In this document: positions 46,013-58,440 of the stretch, one piece after another
Numbering within the stretch: the stretch's first letter is position 1
How the letters are laid out: each line of letters starts with the position of its first letter
Assembly (NCBI RefSeq): GCF_030445035.2
Contig: NC_080694.1
Span: forward strand, 72,989,147-73,053,146
DNA length: 64,000 nucleotides
Origin: Dasypus novemcinctus
Taxonomy: Eukaryota; Chordata; Mammalia; Cingulata; Dasypodidae
Direction of reading: 5' to 3'
Notes under the pieces: model-generated
The model's database searches: none
What the model saw: only the letters and a program-made list of their open reading frames with translations
What the model was told of the DNA's origin: nothing
Program-made: the position numbers and the translations under genes

Positions 46013-49000
46013 GCTGGAGTTTAACTTGCTAAGCTTTGGCATAATTATTGTTGGAGCTATGAGGTGGATGGCTGTTTGTTGTTTTGATTGATTACTTTAC
46101 TTATCAGTTTTCAGTGTAACATCCAGGACTTTGTTTTTAGAAGTTTAGAAGTTTTCATTCTGGACAGCAAAATCCTGGGGTGGGGACCCCCGTGCAGTCA
46201 TCCTGGGGCCACTGGCACTCATGTGGATTTCCAGTCAGGCTCCAGATCCATCTATTAATTTTTTTTCACCCTTAAAGACTTTACACCTTTAATCTTAAAG
46301 GGGTGATGAAGGGAGATGATCTCTTTTCTGTAACTGATTCCTGCTGGCCATGGGCTAAGGTGTAAAACTTTTATTTTAACTGGAGGAAGATGGATCTGGC
46401 ATTCTGTATGAAGTTGGATGAAGTTTTCATATGGTTAAATAAGATGTTCACTCTGAAAGAAACAAACTTTATTAAAATTTTGGAATACCCATTTTTAAAA
46501 GAGGACATTGGATTACAGAGGCAGACAAGGTTAGGTGCTTATAAAGATGGCACCCCTTTTTAAAAGCTGGTGGGAACAGTATATATATATATATATTTTT
46601 TTTTTCCTCTAAGGTATTTTTAGAGAGAAATTGCAATAGATACTTAGCTTTGTTTTGAAGACGTATTTTAAGCTGTTTAATAATTGGCACTCATGTGCTC
46701 TGCTAGATGCTCCTGGTGAACTGACACCTTTTTGACAGTTGGTTTCATTCAGGATTAGTGCACTAAGATGGAAATTTTCTTAGTTTTTACTTGTGGGAGT
46801 GGAATGAGAACTACAGAATAAAGTTTTTTACATTTTGGTTTTAAAAGTACAATTTCTGGTTATTTTGACTGTTTAATAGGTGGCCCATTATTAGCAAGCA
46901 AGCCTTATTTTTGCTATGCAGTAGAGTACATTAGAATAGTAAGTTGGCTGAGCCTGGCTAAGACCATGGCCTTATTCTATAGACATGTATATTAAATATT
47001 TGGAAAATAAAGTTACCAGGAATTTAACATGTCTAATATACTTTTGTACCTGATCCAGAACAGAAAAGATAATGTTATAATTATTAGGCACATATTTAGT
47101 ACAGGATAAAAGCACAACACTTTAATATTTATTAATGTATTAGAATTCTGAGTTGCAATTAATAGTTTTAAATTTCAGGTTTATAATACTTTACATGTTA
47201 TCTCTCCATGGGAGCAGGCCATAATGCCAATTGTGTTTAAGTTTTACTTACAGTATCCTGGTACCAAGGCTCCACTTAGCATGTTCTTTACACAGTGAGC
47301 AAGTTGCAGCATCATTGTTCCTAGAGAGAGTTTCCAGTATTCTACCAGCCTGGTGCATAGTGCTCTCTGGCACTGTGGAACAGTGCCAGTTGGAGGCGAT
47401 ATCCATTGTACACTTGGCTGTACTGAGTCATCATTGGCTGCTGCAGGAACTTGAAACTGCAGTGCAGTTTCCATCAACTTCAGGAGCAGAACCAGAGTTT
47501 GATATAGCAAATATTTCTAATTGAGGGATCAGTGACCAGCCTAGCCAATAACTCACATGGAGAGGCAACCTGTAATGTATTCAAAGCCTGGTTTGAATGC
47601 ACAAAAGAGTTTGACAATGTTAAAGTTTATTCCTTGTTTTTATATATATATTAAACAATTTAATGCAACACATCACATATCAAATGACTGTTTACTTATA
47701 CAATTTTACCACTAAAATAATAGTAGGTATTTTACTTTAGTAATAGAGGGAAAAAACTATATTTCATCGTTAATTTGAAAACAGAAGATTCCCAATAGGA
47801 TCAAGATAACTTTTTATTACTATTTACTTAAATATGCACCTTGCAGTGGCCTTTAGAAAGGTTTTATTATCACGAAGTTATTCTTTGCCACCAATACCAA
47901 TCCAAGTTTTTAGTTAACAATGACTTCTAGAACTAGAACTATTAAAACATTTTCAGTTTGGAAGATGTTTTACAAACTCTTTATAATTGACTACAACCAC
48001 ATTGATTAGTTACCTTATGTTTAAATAAACTTATTAAATTATAATTACTAACCAAAGAAATTTACTTTATTTATTTAAGAGAGCATATTTACAATTTTTC
48101 TTTTTTAGCTTAATTTTATTAAAGTGAGCTTACAGTTTTTATTACTCTAAAGATTTTGTACATATAATGTTAATTTATTTAATGGGTATTTTATAAACTA
48201 AGGGAGATTACACCCAAGCTAAATAAAATTGAAACCATTATAGTTTATGTAAGGAATATTTTCTTTTTTTTTTATAGGAAGCTAAAACTTCTTTTCTTTG
48301 TTTAAGTTATGAAAGTGAATAATTTTTAAAAGCATACTGACTACAGGTTTCAAAACACATTACGCAATTACCTAATTTGTTTAATCATAATCCAGGAAAG
48401 ATTTCTCCATAGTATTTATGGACTTTCACTTACTGAAATTTGTCAGCAGAACTACTAACTACCCTTATTTTATGGCTGTCAAAAGGTTTAAACTGGGAAA
48501 TTACAGGGCAAACTGATTCTTAATTTTCCAGCCTAGTAGATAGGTTTAATCTGCTACATGTCATCCTACCCTCAAAGCTCTTGCAAAGAGGAGGCCCTTT
48601 CCCAATAGTTTCTATAATCAGATTTTTATATGACCTTTCCATCCTTAGTCTAATTTGGGCTCCAGGAATATTATTCACATATATAACTGCATATTTAATT
48701 TTTAACAATTTGAATAGAGCTCTTTTAAGAATTCTCACTTGTTAATGTGATACTATCATCCTGATACATGAAGACATACACTGAGCAAATGGGCAGACAC
48801 AAATAGACACAGAAACACAACTCATTGATGTTACTTATAATATACATTATTTTATATACTGTTTAGCTTAATTTGGGTTCCAGAAATATATTACTTTATA
48901 ACTGCATATTTAACCTCAACAGTTTGAGCAAATAGGCAAACATAAATAGTTTGACACAAAAACATAATTTTAGTTACTTAAAACTTCCATTTTTTACAAA

Positions 49001-51427
49001 ATAAGTGTGACTGCAAAACATTTCAAAGACTCCTGAAACTTTTCTTAATTTGCACTATGACTGTGCAGTTTTGCACAAGAATTTTGTTTCTTAACTTATG
49101 GCTTGTAACCAAAATGTTCCCAATGCTTTAGCACCATTTTCTTTTGTTTCAAGACCTTATATTTTACCTTGAATTTAGCAGAATTATGGATAAGAAACAA
49201 GATTAATTCTATGTATATTTACAGAGGCTATTTGAAACCTCATGGAGACTGGTTTCTCTCCTAAATTGTCACTTTTAGGAACACTGACAGTCAACACAGG
49301 AGACTTCCTTCTTTTCCCCCAGTCCTTGGGAGATAATAAAACTCCAGTGGTCATTTAAACCCAAGGGCTAAGAATTCCACCAGGCAGCAATTTAGTTTAC
49401 ACTTGGATTCATGAGAGAAAGCAGGATTACTAATACCAGTAGGACAAGAGACAGGGATGTCCCCAAGTCTGCCTTTCCCTGGACTATAGGGGCAGAAGCT
49501 GCCATGAAATAACCATAGGGAAAGGCAAGGGGTGAGTCTAGGCTTGAAGTAACCATAAATGAAGGTAAGATTTGTTTAGAATTTATACTTACAATAACCA
49601 TTTCAGGCTAAATTTACCCAGTTATTTCAGTTATTATCTTTCTGCTGTTTTATAATATAAATGCATCTATAAATGATCTTAACTCTTAGTTACAGTTTTT
49701 TTTAACCTTAAGGTGAATTGGATACCTTTATTAATTAAGCTACAAGAATTTTATTAGTAATAATTATGTGAAGTCCTGCCTTTTCATAGTACTGGAACAA
49801 ATTCTTATCTGCAAGTTATGCATTTAATTCACCAGCAAAAGAGTATTGCCATTTAAAGATTCATTTTAAACTATGTTTTTACTTTTTTACCATTTCTTAG
49901 GTGCAAGCAACTGGCAAAATGTCAAACATAGATTTCAAAGTGGCATTTCATTCCTTTTTTTTTTTCTTTTCCCTCTGTAGTCTCACAATCCTGAAGTTCC
50001 CAGCCAGACCATTGAAAAGGCTATCAAGTGACCAAAGGTCTATTGTTTCAAGTGACAGCCTCCCTTCTTCAGATGAGTTTACAATTCTAAAACATTCCAA
50101 AGTATTTCTACAGTCTTAGAGAGAGATTCAGAAAAGTAAAGAACCTGGGCAGAATGCAAACATATTTTGGCCTTGACACCCTAGGGAGGGAACTTTACTG
50201 CATTTATTTTGATTCTGCTTTTCATCCCCTTCACCTCCCCCCCCCCTTCCAGGCAGTAGGGTGCACAGCAATTAAATAGGAATATGGTTTGTGAATAGAA
50301 GTTGTGGACTTGCTGGAAAGGGGCAAGCTGCTCCCCTCTTTCCAGCTTTCCACCAAAATGGGCAGACAGAACTTAATTCAAATTCAGCACCCTTCCCAGG
50401 GACCCAGCCACCCTGATTGGGGCAGCCCTCATAAACCAGGGTGTGTGACATGGACACAGACTGCCTTCAAGCCCTGGCAAAGGGCAGACCAGAGATGAGT
50501 CAGCAGCAGAGCATGTGCAGCATTTAGACTCCACAAATATCTAGACTCCTCAGTTTTGCCCCATAATCAATTCACCCCCTTGCCAATGGCAAGGGTGGGT
50601 TCCAGCTCAATTAAATTCCACTACTTTACATAACCACACAACTCCAACACCAGCATTGAACTGACACAGACAGAAGCACAAAGGTCACTAACCTGACCCA
50701 CAAGTTCTATGTATGTTTTTTTCCAGCATGGCTGCCCCCACAGCCGTCACAATTCTTAGAGAGAAAACTTAACATTAACATCTGGTATAAAGACAATTCA
50801 TTCGCAATTCAGCACCATAACAAAAGATTCCAACTAGATCGTTTTCACTGTTTAACTTTACACCCAGGCCAAGCTTCACTAGAAAAGCTGATTCATTTTC
50901 CTGTAACCAAGTTTTTTAAAATCCAGTGCAATTTCCAGGATGTTAGGACTTGAACCTATAAATAGCCCTTCCTATTAAAATCAAGCCTCCACTCCTTCGG
51001 TGGATATAAGACCAGCACCAGATTCTAACATACAGTTAGAAAAACCCAAAACACCAGGCTTTTTCCCAGTTTTTCTCCTTTTTCCAGACCTAGAGAGAAA
51101 GGCTTCCCCCCAATTTTCTGGGGCTACTAGGTTCTCAATGGAGGAGATCAGCCTCTCTCCCTAGCAATTAAAGCTAGGGTTCTCCAGACTGTGCTCACTT
51201 AGGGAGTCTTACCTTCTTCCATGTTCGGAGTTCTTTTTTGTTCCCAGAATCTTTCTCTTCAGACCTTCCATTGCCCTCAATTTTTGTTGGGAAGATTCCA
51301 GTGGAGCCCACATCTTTTCTGGATTAAATTTAATCCAGGAGCACCTAGATTTTGGGTTCACCCAAGTCCTCCCAGCTTCCTCGGGGATTTGGAAGGGGCA
51401 GCAAAATGCTACCATCTCTGGCCTTCA
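46013..51427 (-). other. ERV2 interior, no recognisable retroviral genes
   Basis: About 5.4 kb, mostly AT-rich, with only short frames on either strand (at most about 97 codons). None carries RT, protease, zinc-knuckle or envelope motifs. The leader next to the primer site (about 51100-51427) is less AT-rich and has one 68-codon minus-strand frame (51209-51415) of unknown meaning. A long TA/T tract lies at 46578-46606. The region is either a non-retroviral cargo or a heavily decayed gag-pol. Confidence 0.6.
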
Positions 51428-51445
51428 ATCCCAGATGAGCCCCCA
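51428..51445 (-). other. ERV2 primer binding site, tRNA-Pro
   Basis: The minus strand reads TGGGGGCTCATCTGGGAT. It differs from the tRNA-Pro complement at two positions, both explained by decay of a CpG. Four bases separate it from the LTR end. Confidence 0.85.
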
Positions 51446-51449
51446 AAAA

Positions 51450-51929
51450 TGTTGTAGAATTTGAGAGGTTCAATTATTTGCGTATAGAAAGGCCAGGACT
51501 TAGGTATGATTTTGAGAAGGAAAAATGGTTTATTGACAGCTGGCCAGACTCGGGAGTTTTCCGTTGCAAACCCGAGCCCCGAACAAGAATTTTGAGTTCC
51601 TTTTATACAGAGGGAGGGCTAAATTGTTCTTTGTTTCAGTGCCCAATAGGTTTGAATTAGATATATATCTTCCACATCCTAGGTAAGCTTTTAACATGGA
51701 CTTCATAAATTCTAGATAAGCTTTTAGCACATTTGGTTTGCATTTTCCCTGAATATTTAAAGTTTATAGAGTTTACATTGATAAACTGTTTCCTGGGACT
51801 GGAGTCATTGCCATGGTTACCAAGGGCAGGGCTACAGCCTCTTACCATCCCACACCCACAAGTCAGGACAGACAGCTCAGGTTAAGGTTATCTCCGAAGA
51901 GACAAAGTGCCTCCCACCCATAGCCCACA
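51450..51929 (-). repeat. ERV2 5' LTR
   Basis: Minus-strand LTR from 51929 (TGTGGGCTATGG) to 51450 (TTCTACAACA). Same TATA and poly(A) arrangement as the left copy. Confidence 0.85.
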
Positions 51930-52139
51930 TCAGTTTTAGCCAGTGCACTAAGGCAAAGAAAATAAAGCACAGCTATAGGAATTTGAATGGAAGAAAGAAA
52001 GTTTCCTTAATCACAGAAAATAAATTTTCCTGCATAGATTTCCTCTAAGAATGTACAGATAAAAAATTAGAAAAATGAGATAATTTAGTACATTTCTTGG
52101 GTCAAAGATTAAACTTAATGCTATATGCAAGGAAAAATG

Positions 52140-52460
52140 TGAGAAATGTATTTTAATGTAATTTTATTTTTTATTTTTTAATTAATTAATTTATTTTTTA
52201 TTCATTTTTTAAAAATATTACATTAAAAAAATATGAGGTCCCCATTCACCCCCACCACCCCCACCCCACTAATCCCCCCACAGCCACACTCTCCCCCATC
52301 ATCATGACACATCCATTGCATTTGGTGAGTACATCTCTGGGCATCACTGCACCTCATGGTCAATGGTCCACATCATAGCCCATACTCTCCCATGTTCCAT
52401 CCAGTGGGCCATGGGAAGATCTACAATGTACGGTAACTGTCCTGCAGCACAAAATTTCCA
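52140..52460 (-). mobile_element. 5'-truncated LINE-1 3' end, minus strand
   Basis: A T-rich tail (52150-52210), then the 3'-UTR block shared with 5205-5304/15411 and 38112-38375: CCCCATTCACCCCCACC, CATTGCATTTGGTGAGTAC, GGGCATCACTGCACCTCA and GTTCCATCCAGTGGGCC. Confidence 0.8.
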
Positions 52461-52899
52461 GAAGCAAATCTAATAAAGCATAAAAACAACTTTACAGTGA
52501 ATATAAAACTTTACTGAAAGGCTTTAAAGAAGACCTAGGTAATTAAGGGCATTCACCATAATAATAGTTGTGGAGATAATGTCTTTACTAATTTCATTTC
52601 CTTTGTTGGTATGTAGATGCAGTGCAGTTCCATCATCTACAGTAATTATGACAGTGTTTTGATAGCACAGGGTTAGATAGAGCAGTGGAAAAAAACAGGA
52701 GGCCCAGAAGAGACTCTCGCAAAAATGGACATCACCAAGTAGTAAACAGTACAAGGACAATTGGTTATCTATACCAAGAAAAAATAAATAAATAGATTGC
52801 AATCTTCCTGACTTCTAATTCAAAAATCTTTTTCTATACAATAAAGTTTTAAGTATTAAAGTGAAAATTTTACAGCTTCAAAAAGTAGCTATTAGTGTA
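52461..52899. other. No identifiable feature
   Basis: AT-rich non-coding sequence. The 92-codon minus-strand frame at 52524-52802 shows no family resemblance. Confidence 0.5.
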
Positions 52900-53830
52900 G
52901 GAAAAAAAATTGTAATAAAAGACATAATGAGTATTAACCATAAAGAAATGTCTAATTTTAATATATCCTACAAACTAAAATTAGTATACATGTGCACTTC
53001 AGAAGAAACCATAAAGTGAATGAAAGTCAGCTACAGAATGGGCAAGGATATGTGCCGTTGTGTTCAGTGACAAGGTTTAGTAGTCTAAAGGTATAAATAA
53101 TTCTTACAATTCTAAAGAAAAAGAAAATGCCCCAAATGAAAATAACCACAAGTCCATGACTAGGCTGAAATGGCAATAAACACACAAATAAATATGAAAC
53201 ACAGTTATTTTATACTTACAAGTGTTGTCAGTAATACTAATATAGCCTGTGCATAAATTCAACATTGATTCCAAGTGTACCTAGTCTCTAGAAATCCAAA
53301 TAAGTAATATAGGCCCTACGGTCTTTGTATGTTCAGAAAGAATATTAGACTGCATGTGTATTCAAGGTTGTATCCAGATGAAATGTGGAGGATATGCTAA
53401 ATTCAAGCTAAGCTGGCTTGGAATGTGGGGAATATGTGTTAAATCAAACTTACCTGGAAGAAATAACCTATCTAATACTCAGATAAAACACATGAAGAAA
53501 CTAACAAAAAAGTCTTTTTACATACAAACACCATTTATCTCCCTACTCTTACTTCCTCTGTATAAAAGGGACCGAAAAATTCTATTTGGGGCTCAGTTTT
53601 TATTAAGAAGGAGTCTGCTGAGTCTGGTCAGTCGAAATAAATCAACTTCCTTCTCAGAGTTCTTGTGTCCTGGCCTTCAATACCACATACACCTGACTTC
53701 TCTACAAGAATACCAAGCAAAAATGGTAAAGTTATGAAGTCTCTTCTGCAAAGTTGGTGAGGGTGTAAATTTTTGAAACAACATTGGAGAGAAATTTCAC
53801 AAAAGATAGCAAATTTTAGATGGGAAAGGA
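52900..53830 (+). mobile_element. Old LINE-1 fragment split by an LTR
   Basis: CTACAGAATGGGCAAGGATATG and a later AAAGTTGGTGAGGGTGTAAAT then AACAACATTGGAGAG are diverged ORF2/3'-region LINE-1 blocks. They lie on either side of the LTR at 53340-53720. Low resolution. Confidence 0.5.
53340..53720 (+). mobile_element. Probable solo LTR
   Basis: TATAAAAGGGA at 53562-53572 and AATAAA at 53637-53642 are spaced as in an LTR promoter and R region. A CTTCCTTCTCAGAGTTCTTG stretch follows. There are no internal retroviral genes around it. The ends are uncertain and no clear target duplication is visible. Confidence 0.55.
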
Positions 53831-54128
53831 GAAGCGTGGCCTTCTGGGGAAAGATAGTGAGTCCATTTTGGGGAAAATGAAGGAGGAAAAAGGAGCCTCT
53901 TGCTGTGTATAGAGGAAAATAAGCATTATTTGTATTTACTTACATCTTTTAAAATTTTTGCGATCAAATATTAAAAGCTGTATTAGCAATGTAGGATGTT
54001 GTTAATGTGGGAAAATATGTGAGGAGTAGGGAATGGAGCATGTTGGAATACTCCATATTTTTTATTTAACATGTATGTAATCTAAGTATATTTTTAAAAA
54101 ATAAAAAGCATATCATAATAAATTAATA

Positions 54129-54138
54129 TAGATAGATA

Positions 54139-54185
<47 letters not shown>
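54129..54185. repeat. (GATA)n microsatellite
   Basis: About 14 units of GATA, nearly uninterrupted. Its complement recurs at 54942-55051. Confidence 0.95.
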
Positions 54186-54186
<1 letters not shown>

Positions 54187-54189
54187 AAT

Positions 54190-54690
54190 TATCCCCACAC
54201 CTTAAGAAAACTGTTATGTTAGGATCTTCCAGAGAAACAGAAATGGCAGTATTTATCAACTGACTGATTGATTTAATCTTATTAATTATAGAAATTGACT
54301 CACTCAAGAATGGAGATTGACAAGTCTAAATTCCATAGGGCAGGCTGATAAAGGTTTTGAAGAATTCCCAGGAGAAGCTGGCTGGATGAAGGAGAGCTTG
54401 AGATTCTTCTTTATGACTGCTGAAATCCTCACTTCTCCCTTTAAGGTCATCAACTGATTGGATGAAACTTCTCTCATTGCTGAAGGCAATCTCCTTTGTT
54501 AATTGTATGTGGAATCAGCCACAGATAAAATTAATTAATTAATAAGTTAAATCCATGAATTATCCTCACAGTCACAATCAGGCCAGGGCTTGCTTGACCA
54601 AACAACTAGCACCATAAACAAGCCAAATTGAACCATGAACTTAACCATCACAGTCCACCCTTTATCAGCTTAGCACGTACAGGACTCCCA
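54190..54690. repeat. Interspersed repeat, family not named
   Basis: Contains a sequence order I associate with a widespread mammalian repeat: TCCAGAGAAACAGAA, ATTGACTCACTC, GATTGACAAGTCTAAATTCC, AGGGCAGGCTG, TCAACTGATTGGATGA and AACTTAACCATCACA. I cannot assign the family with confidence. Not coding. Confidence 0.5.
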
Positions 54691-54941
54691 GAACCCTACT
54701 TAATCTCTAAATAAAAATGAGAGCAGTCATACTTTCACCTAACATAATTGAATTATCCTGCTTACAATAGGAAACACACTCTTTCACCAGAAGAGAATGT
54801 AAATCCTTGAGTAATACTTACTCTTGAACTTTACGTACTATAACTTAAATGTATGACTTAAAGTTACCACAACTTATGTTTTACATGAGAAAGAGATAAG
54901 ATGCAGAAGAAAACAAGATATTTGATACATATGCCAGATTG

Positions 54942-54983
54942 CTATATCTCTATCTCTTTATATCTATTTATGATCTATCTATC

Positions 54984-55021
<38 letters not shown>

Positions 55022-55051
55022 ATCTACCTACCTACGTATCTATCTATCATC
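54942..55051. repeat. (TATC)n microsatellite
   Basis: TATC units, imperfect at both ends and perfect in the middle (about 54985-55020). Confidence 0.95.
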
Positions 55052-55177
55052 TACAACCATTTATAACAAAACAAAGGAAGAAATACTCACGATCATTACA
55101 GTCCTCATTTTTGCAACTGTTCTCATGGTCAAAATCATATTTATAACTTCCTTACTCCACTAGCCATTCCATATTGC

Positions 55178-55262
55178 TTTTTCAGGAGGTAGCAGGTATT
55201 GAACCCATGACTTCATACATAAGAAGCAGGCACGCAATCACTGAGCTAGATCCACTAACCAT
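55178..55262 (-). mobile_element. tRNA-derived SINE head, minus strand
   Basis: The minus strand has an A-box-like TAGCTCAGTGATTG and a B box GGGTTCAATACC about 35 bp apart, followed by CTGCTACCTCCTG. It has the tRNA-head structure of armadillo SINEs but is short and diverged. Confidence 0.65.
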
Positions 55263-55289
55263 TACATATTTATTTTATTCTCAGCAAAC

Positions 55290-56900
55290 TACCTAGCTGG
55301 CTGTGCTTCTTTGCCTGGGGGTAAAGGGGGTAGCAAAACTTAATTCCTGAGGGTCATGGACCAATAGTAATCCTGCCTTGATTGGGTAGTTGTAGTTTTC
55401 CTTGACTTCAATCACTGGGCATGGTAGTTCTAACAGACGCTCTAGGGGGATCCCCTGTATTCCAGGCAAACTCTCCTCCATTGTATAGGTGCAGTCCTCA
55501 CTCCCCCCGATAGTCAGGATCAGTTAGCCAATACAGTAATTCCCTTCTTTGCCTGTTGACTCACAGGCATGAGGAACCCAAAGTGGCCAGGTGGCAGTCT
55601 TAAATTCCAATCAAATCAAATTCTTCTTCTCTCTCCTCATATTGGAAATAAGACCTGTACATAAGCAGAATTTAATATCACCAAGACAGAGGGCAAAACT
55701 TTTCTAGTAGATCAATAGGGGTAATTATGAGTTATGCTGCTCCCAAATCAACCTCTTGCTTCCTGAACCTATGAATCCAGGAAGGAACAGCACCATGGAG
55801 TGGATGCTGATTTAGAACCTGTACAACCTCCTGGAGAACATTGTCCTAACCCGGCAAGGTATTGCCACCCTGTTGGTGCCATAATTGAGACTTCAAAAGG
55901 CCATTCCACCATTTTATCAATACATCTCATTCAGGATGATGGGAACATGGTAAAACCATTGAATTCCATGTGCGTGTGCCCATTCTTACATTCCACTTGC
56001 TGTGAAGCAGGTTCATTGAACGGAAGTAAGGAATACCATGACACTGGATGAGGCATTCTGGAAGAACATGGGTGGTAGTTTTGGCAAAAGCTTTGCATGC
56101 AGTGAAGAGAATCTGTATACATAGTATGTATCATTCCAGTATTCCATTAAGATCAAAATTGTGCCCATTCTATGATGGATGTGGTCTAATGTAAGTAACC
56201 TGCTGATCCCCTTAAGGAATGGTGCCAGATTGGAGGCTGAGTGTGGATCTCTTCTGCTGGCAGATTGGGCACTCAGCAGTGGTTGTAACCACTGGTGAGT
56301 GTAAGTCCATGTTGCTGAGCCCATGCATAACCTCCATCCCTACCTCCATTGTGACTTTGTTCATGACCCCATTGGACAATGACAGGAATTGGGGAAGGGG
56401 GAGAAGGCTAACTGGTATCCACAGAATAGGTCATCCTATCCACTTGATCACTAAAATCCTCTTCTGCTGAGGTCACCCTCTGGTAAACATTCACATGAGA
56501 AACAAATACCGCCTTGTTTTTCACCCATTTAAAAACATCTCTCCTCCAACCTCTCTTCCAGAATTTTCCAATCATGGTTATTTCAAGTCCCTGACCATTC
56601 AGTCAAACCACTGGACACGTTGCATAAATCAGTGTACAAACACACCTCTAGCCATTTCTTCTTCAAAGCAGAATGAACCTCCAGGTGCCATGCTGAATGA
56701 TCTGCCCACTGGGAGAACACCAGTATCATTTAGGGATATCCCAAAAATGGGTTTTAGTGCTACAGCTGTCCATATATGGGGTATCCCTTTATATCATGCA
56801 GAGATAGCTGTGAACCAGGCCCAATTGTTCCTTTCCTCAGACAACTAATTGTAAAGAACTGCCCAAGAAGCCACAGGTGAAGTCTGGCAGGAACTTGAAT
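55290..56900 (-). pseudogene. ERV-L pol relic (RNase H and start of integrase)
   Basis: On the minus strand, with frequent stops, the end of an ERV-L-type RNase H can be followed from about 56850 to 56400. The zinc-binding CPIC cysteines of the integrase N-terminus lie near 56250-56290. The nucleotide pattern GGGCACTCAGCAGTGGTTGT and CATGTTGCTGAGCCCATGCA is typical of this old family. No LTRs were found next to it. Plus-strand frames here are shadows. Confidence 0.7.
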
Positions 56901-57414
56901 CAAACTAGGGCTGTGAAATATGTCTGCTAACCTAAGAAATTGAAAATCGGAGGAGAGATTAAAAAGAATACGTGGTCCTTACTTTCCTTAACCATAATGC
57001 AAGAAATATTAACCAGAATATATCAAAAATAAACTGTAGAAAACTGAATTTATGACCTTCTATTTGGTGTTCTATTTGGAACTCCATCTATTTCCATCTT
57101 CTCTTGGTCATTTATGATATCACCAAACCCTATAATTACCAGATGATAAAAATAATTTTATATTTGAAGGCCTTTTCTTTGTATCGACATTTAATCTTGG
57201 ATTCTCCAGTTACAAACCCTTAATGTCATTTCCTCTCTTAATTTTTTGGAACTCATTTTCTCCACTATATTAATTCTTTATAATCTAGACACTTATGAAT
57301 ATAGTGAAAGATTTTAAGTAGGCAATTACTAAGTGGGATGAAATGTGAATTAGCAGCTGGGAAAATTAAACTGACCAGCAGGGGTGCTTGTCTTATCATT
57401 TCTTTCTCCTTTCC
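56901..57414. other. No identifiable feature
   Basis: Non-coding. It may continue the ERV-L interior but I cannot show it. Confidence 0.4.
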
Positions 57415-57745
57415 AGAAAGTTATTTTTAAGTAACTGGTATTAGGGAGTGGGAGAGCAGAACTCTGGGCTGAATTCTTGATTTCTGGTGATCAATATAGG
57501 GAGTGCTGTGATTAAGGAAGGTCAGTCTTATGATAACTGGCTTTGCTATAGACATGGATTCAGAAGAGAGCTCAAATTTCCATGGAAGGTGGAGAGTGTA
57601 TCTTTATGAGACAGTCCTGGGTAACATAGGATAACAGAGCAGAAAAACATTTATAAATTAAATTATTTCCTAGAAATAAGTAATGAGTGTATTACAAATA
57701 TTAACTTCAAACATGAAAAAGTTAGAAAAACATGAGATGTTCAGG
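57415..57745. repeat. Unidentified dispersed repeat, copy 2
   Basis: Second copy of the repeat at 26995-27290, same orientation, roughly 70-75 % similar by eye. It lies directly upstream of a plus-strand LINE-1. Confidence 0.65.
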
Positions 57746-58316
57746 GGAAATGTTGCTGAAGTAGATAGGTAGAGTCTGCTCTGAACACACACACAAAAAG
57801 GCAGAGAGAAATCAGATATCTATGTAAAGGAGCTGCTTTGAATATATATGTAGAATGGGAGCATGCTCTGTGTCACCTAGGAGAGTACTGGAAAGACAAA
57901 GAAGCCAAAGGAAAACCATGAGTTGCTCATCCCTCTGACCAGAAACAGCAACTTTAACCCAACCTCATAGCAAATAGGCTTGGCTGAGCCCCTAGTTCAC
58001 TGCTGCCAATGGACTGGGAGTGGACACTACCTGGGAAGAAGAGGGGTCTGAGAGAGGATGGAGAGTGGTTTCTTTGCAATGAGTTTGGCCAGCTGAGCCC
58101 CCTTTGAATCTCAGAAGAGACCCCTACCAGTTGGGGAGTGAGGAGGGGATATCTGCTCAGCCAGGATGTCACAATGGGCAACCCAGAGAGAGAAAGGAAC
58201 TAGATTAGGGAAGGGGCAAGGACAGGCCCCAAATCAGCAGGACTCTAGAAAACTGTGTAAGTCTAAAACACCTGGGGGAAAGGGACAGATAGCGTTCTGA
58301 AGCCTAATTAATATAA

Positions 58317-58440
58317 GGAGACAATTTAGCTCAGTGGAGGAATTACAGCCTTGCATATATGAGGCCCCTGGTTTGATTCCTGGTTCTCCTTAGTGAAATT
58401 GTACAGAGAGTGAGCAACTAGGTGTTCAGGCATCCAGATG
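58317..58440 (+). mobile_element. tRNA-derived SINE, plus strand, within the LINE-1 5' UTR
   Basis: A-box-like TTTAGCTCAGTGG and B-box-like GGTTTGATTCC are spaced as in a tRNA. A diverged body ends near a T-rich stretch. No clear target duplication. Confidence 0.65.

Larger units (their letters stand above)
45512..51929 (-). mobile_element. ERV2: minus-strand, probably non-autonomous provirus
   Basis: Two ~480-bp direct repeats (45512-45996 and 51450-51929) have LTR structure on the minus strand: TG...CA ends, TATAAAAGG and AATAAA. Just inside the right repeat is a tRNA-Pro primer site and just inside the left one is a polypurine tract, both in the expected places. The repeats differ by about 6-8 % by eye, so ERV2 is much older than ERV1. 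The 5.4-kb interior has no recognisable gag, pol or env. I looked for target duplications and did not find a clear one. Confidence 0.82.

Noticed and set aside
47231-47524. Overlapping 97- and 88-codon frames in the ERV2 interior as remnants of a retroviral gene
   Set aside because: They have no conserved motif in either strand and overlap antisense to each other.
55800-56848. Plus-strand open frames in this interval as genes
   Set aside because: The coding similarity (ERV-L pol) is on the minus strand, so these are shadows.
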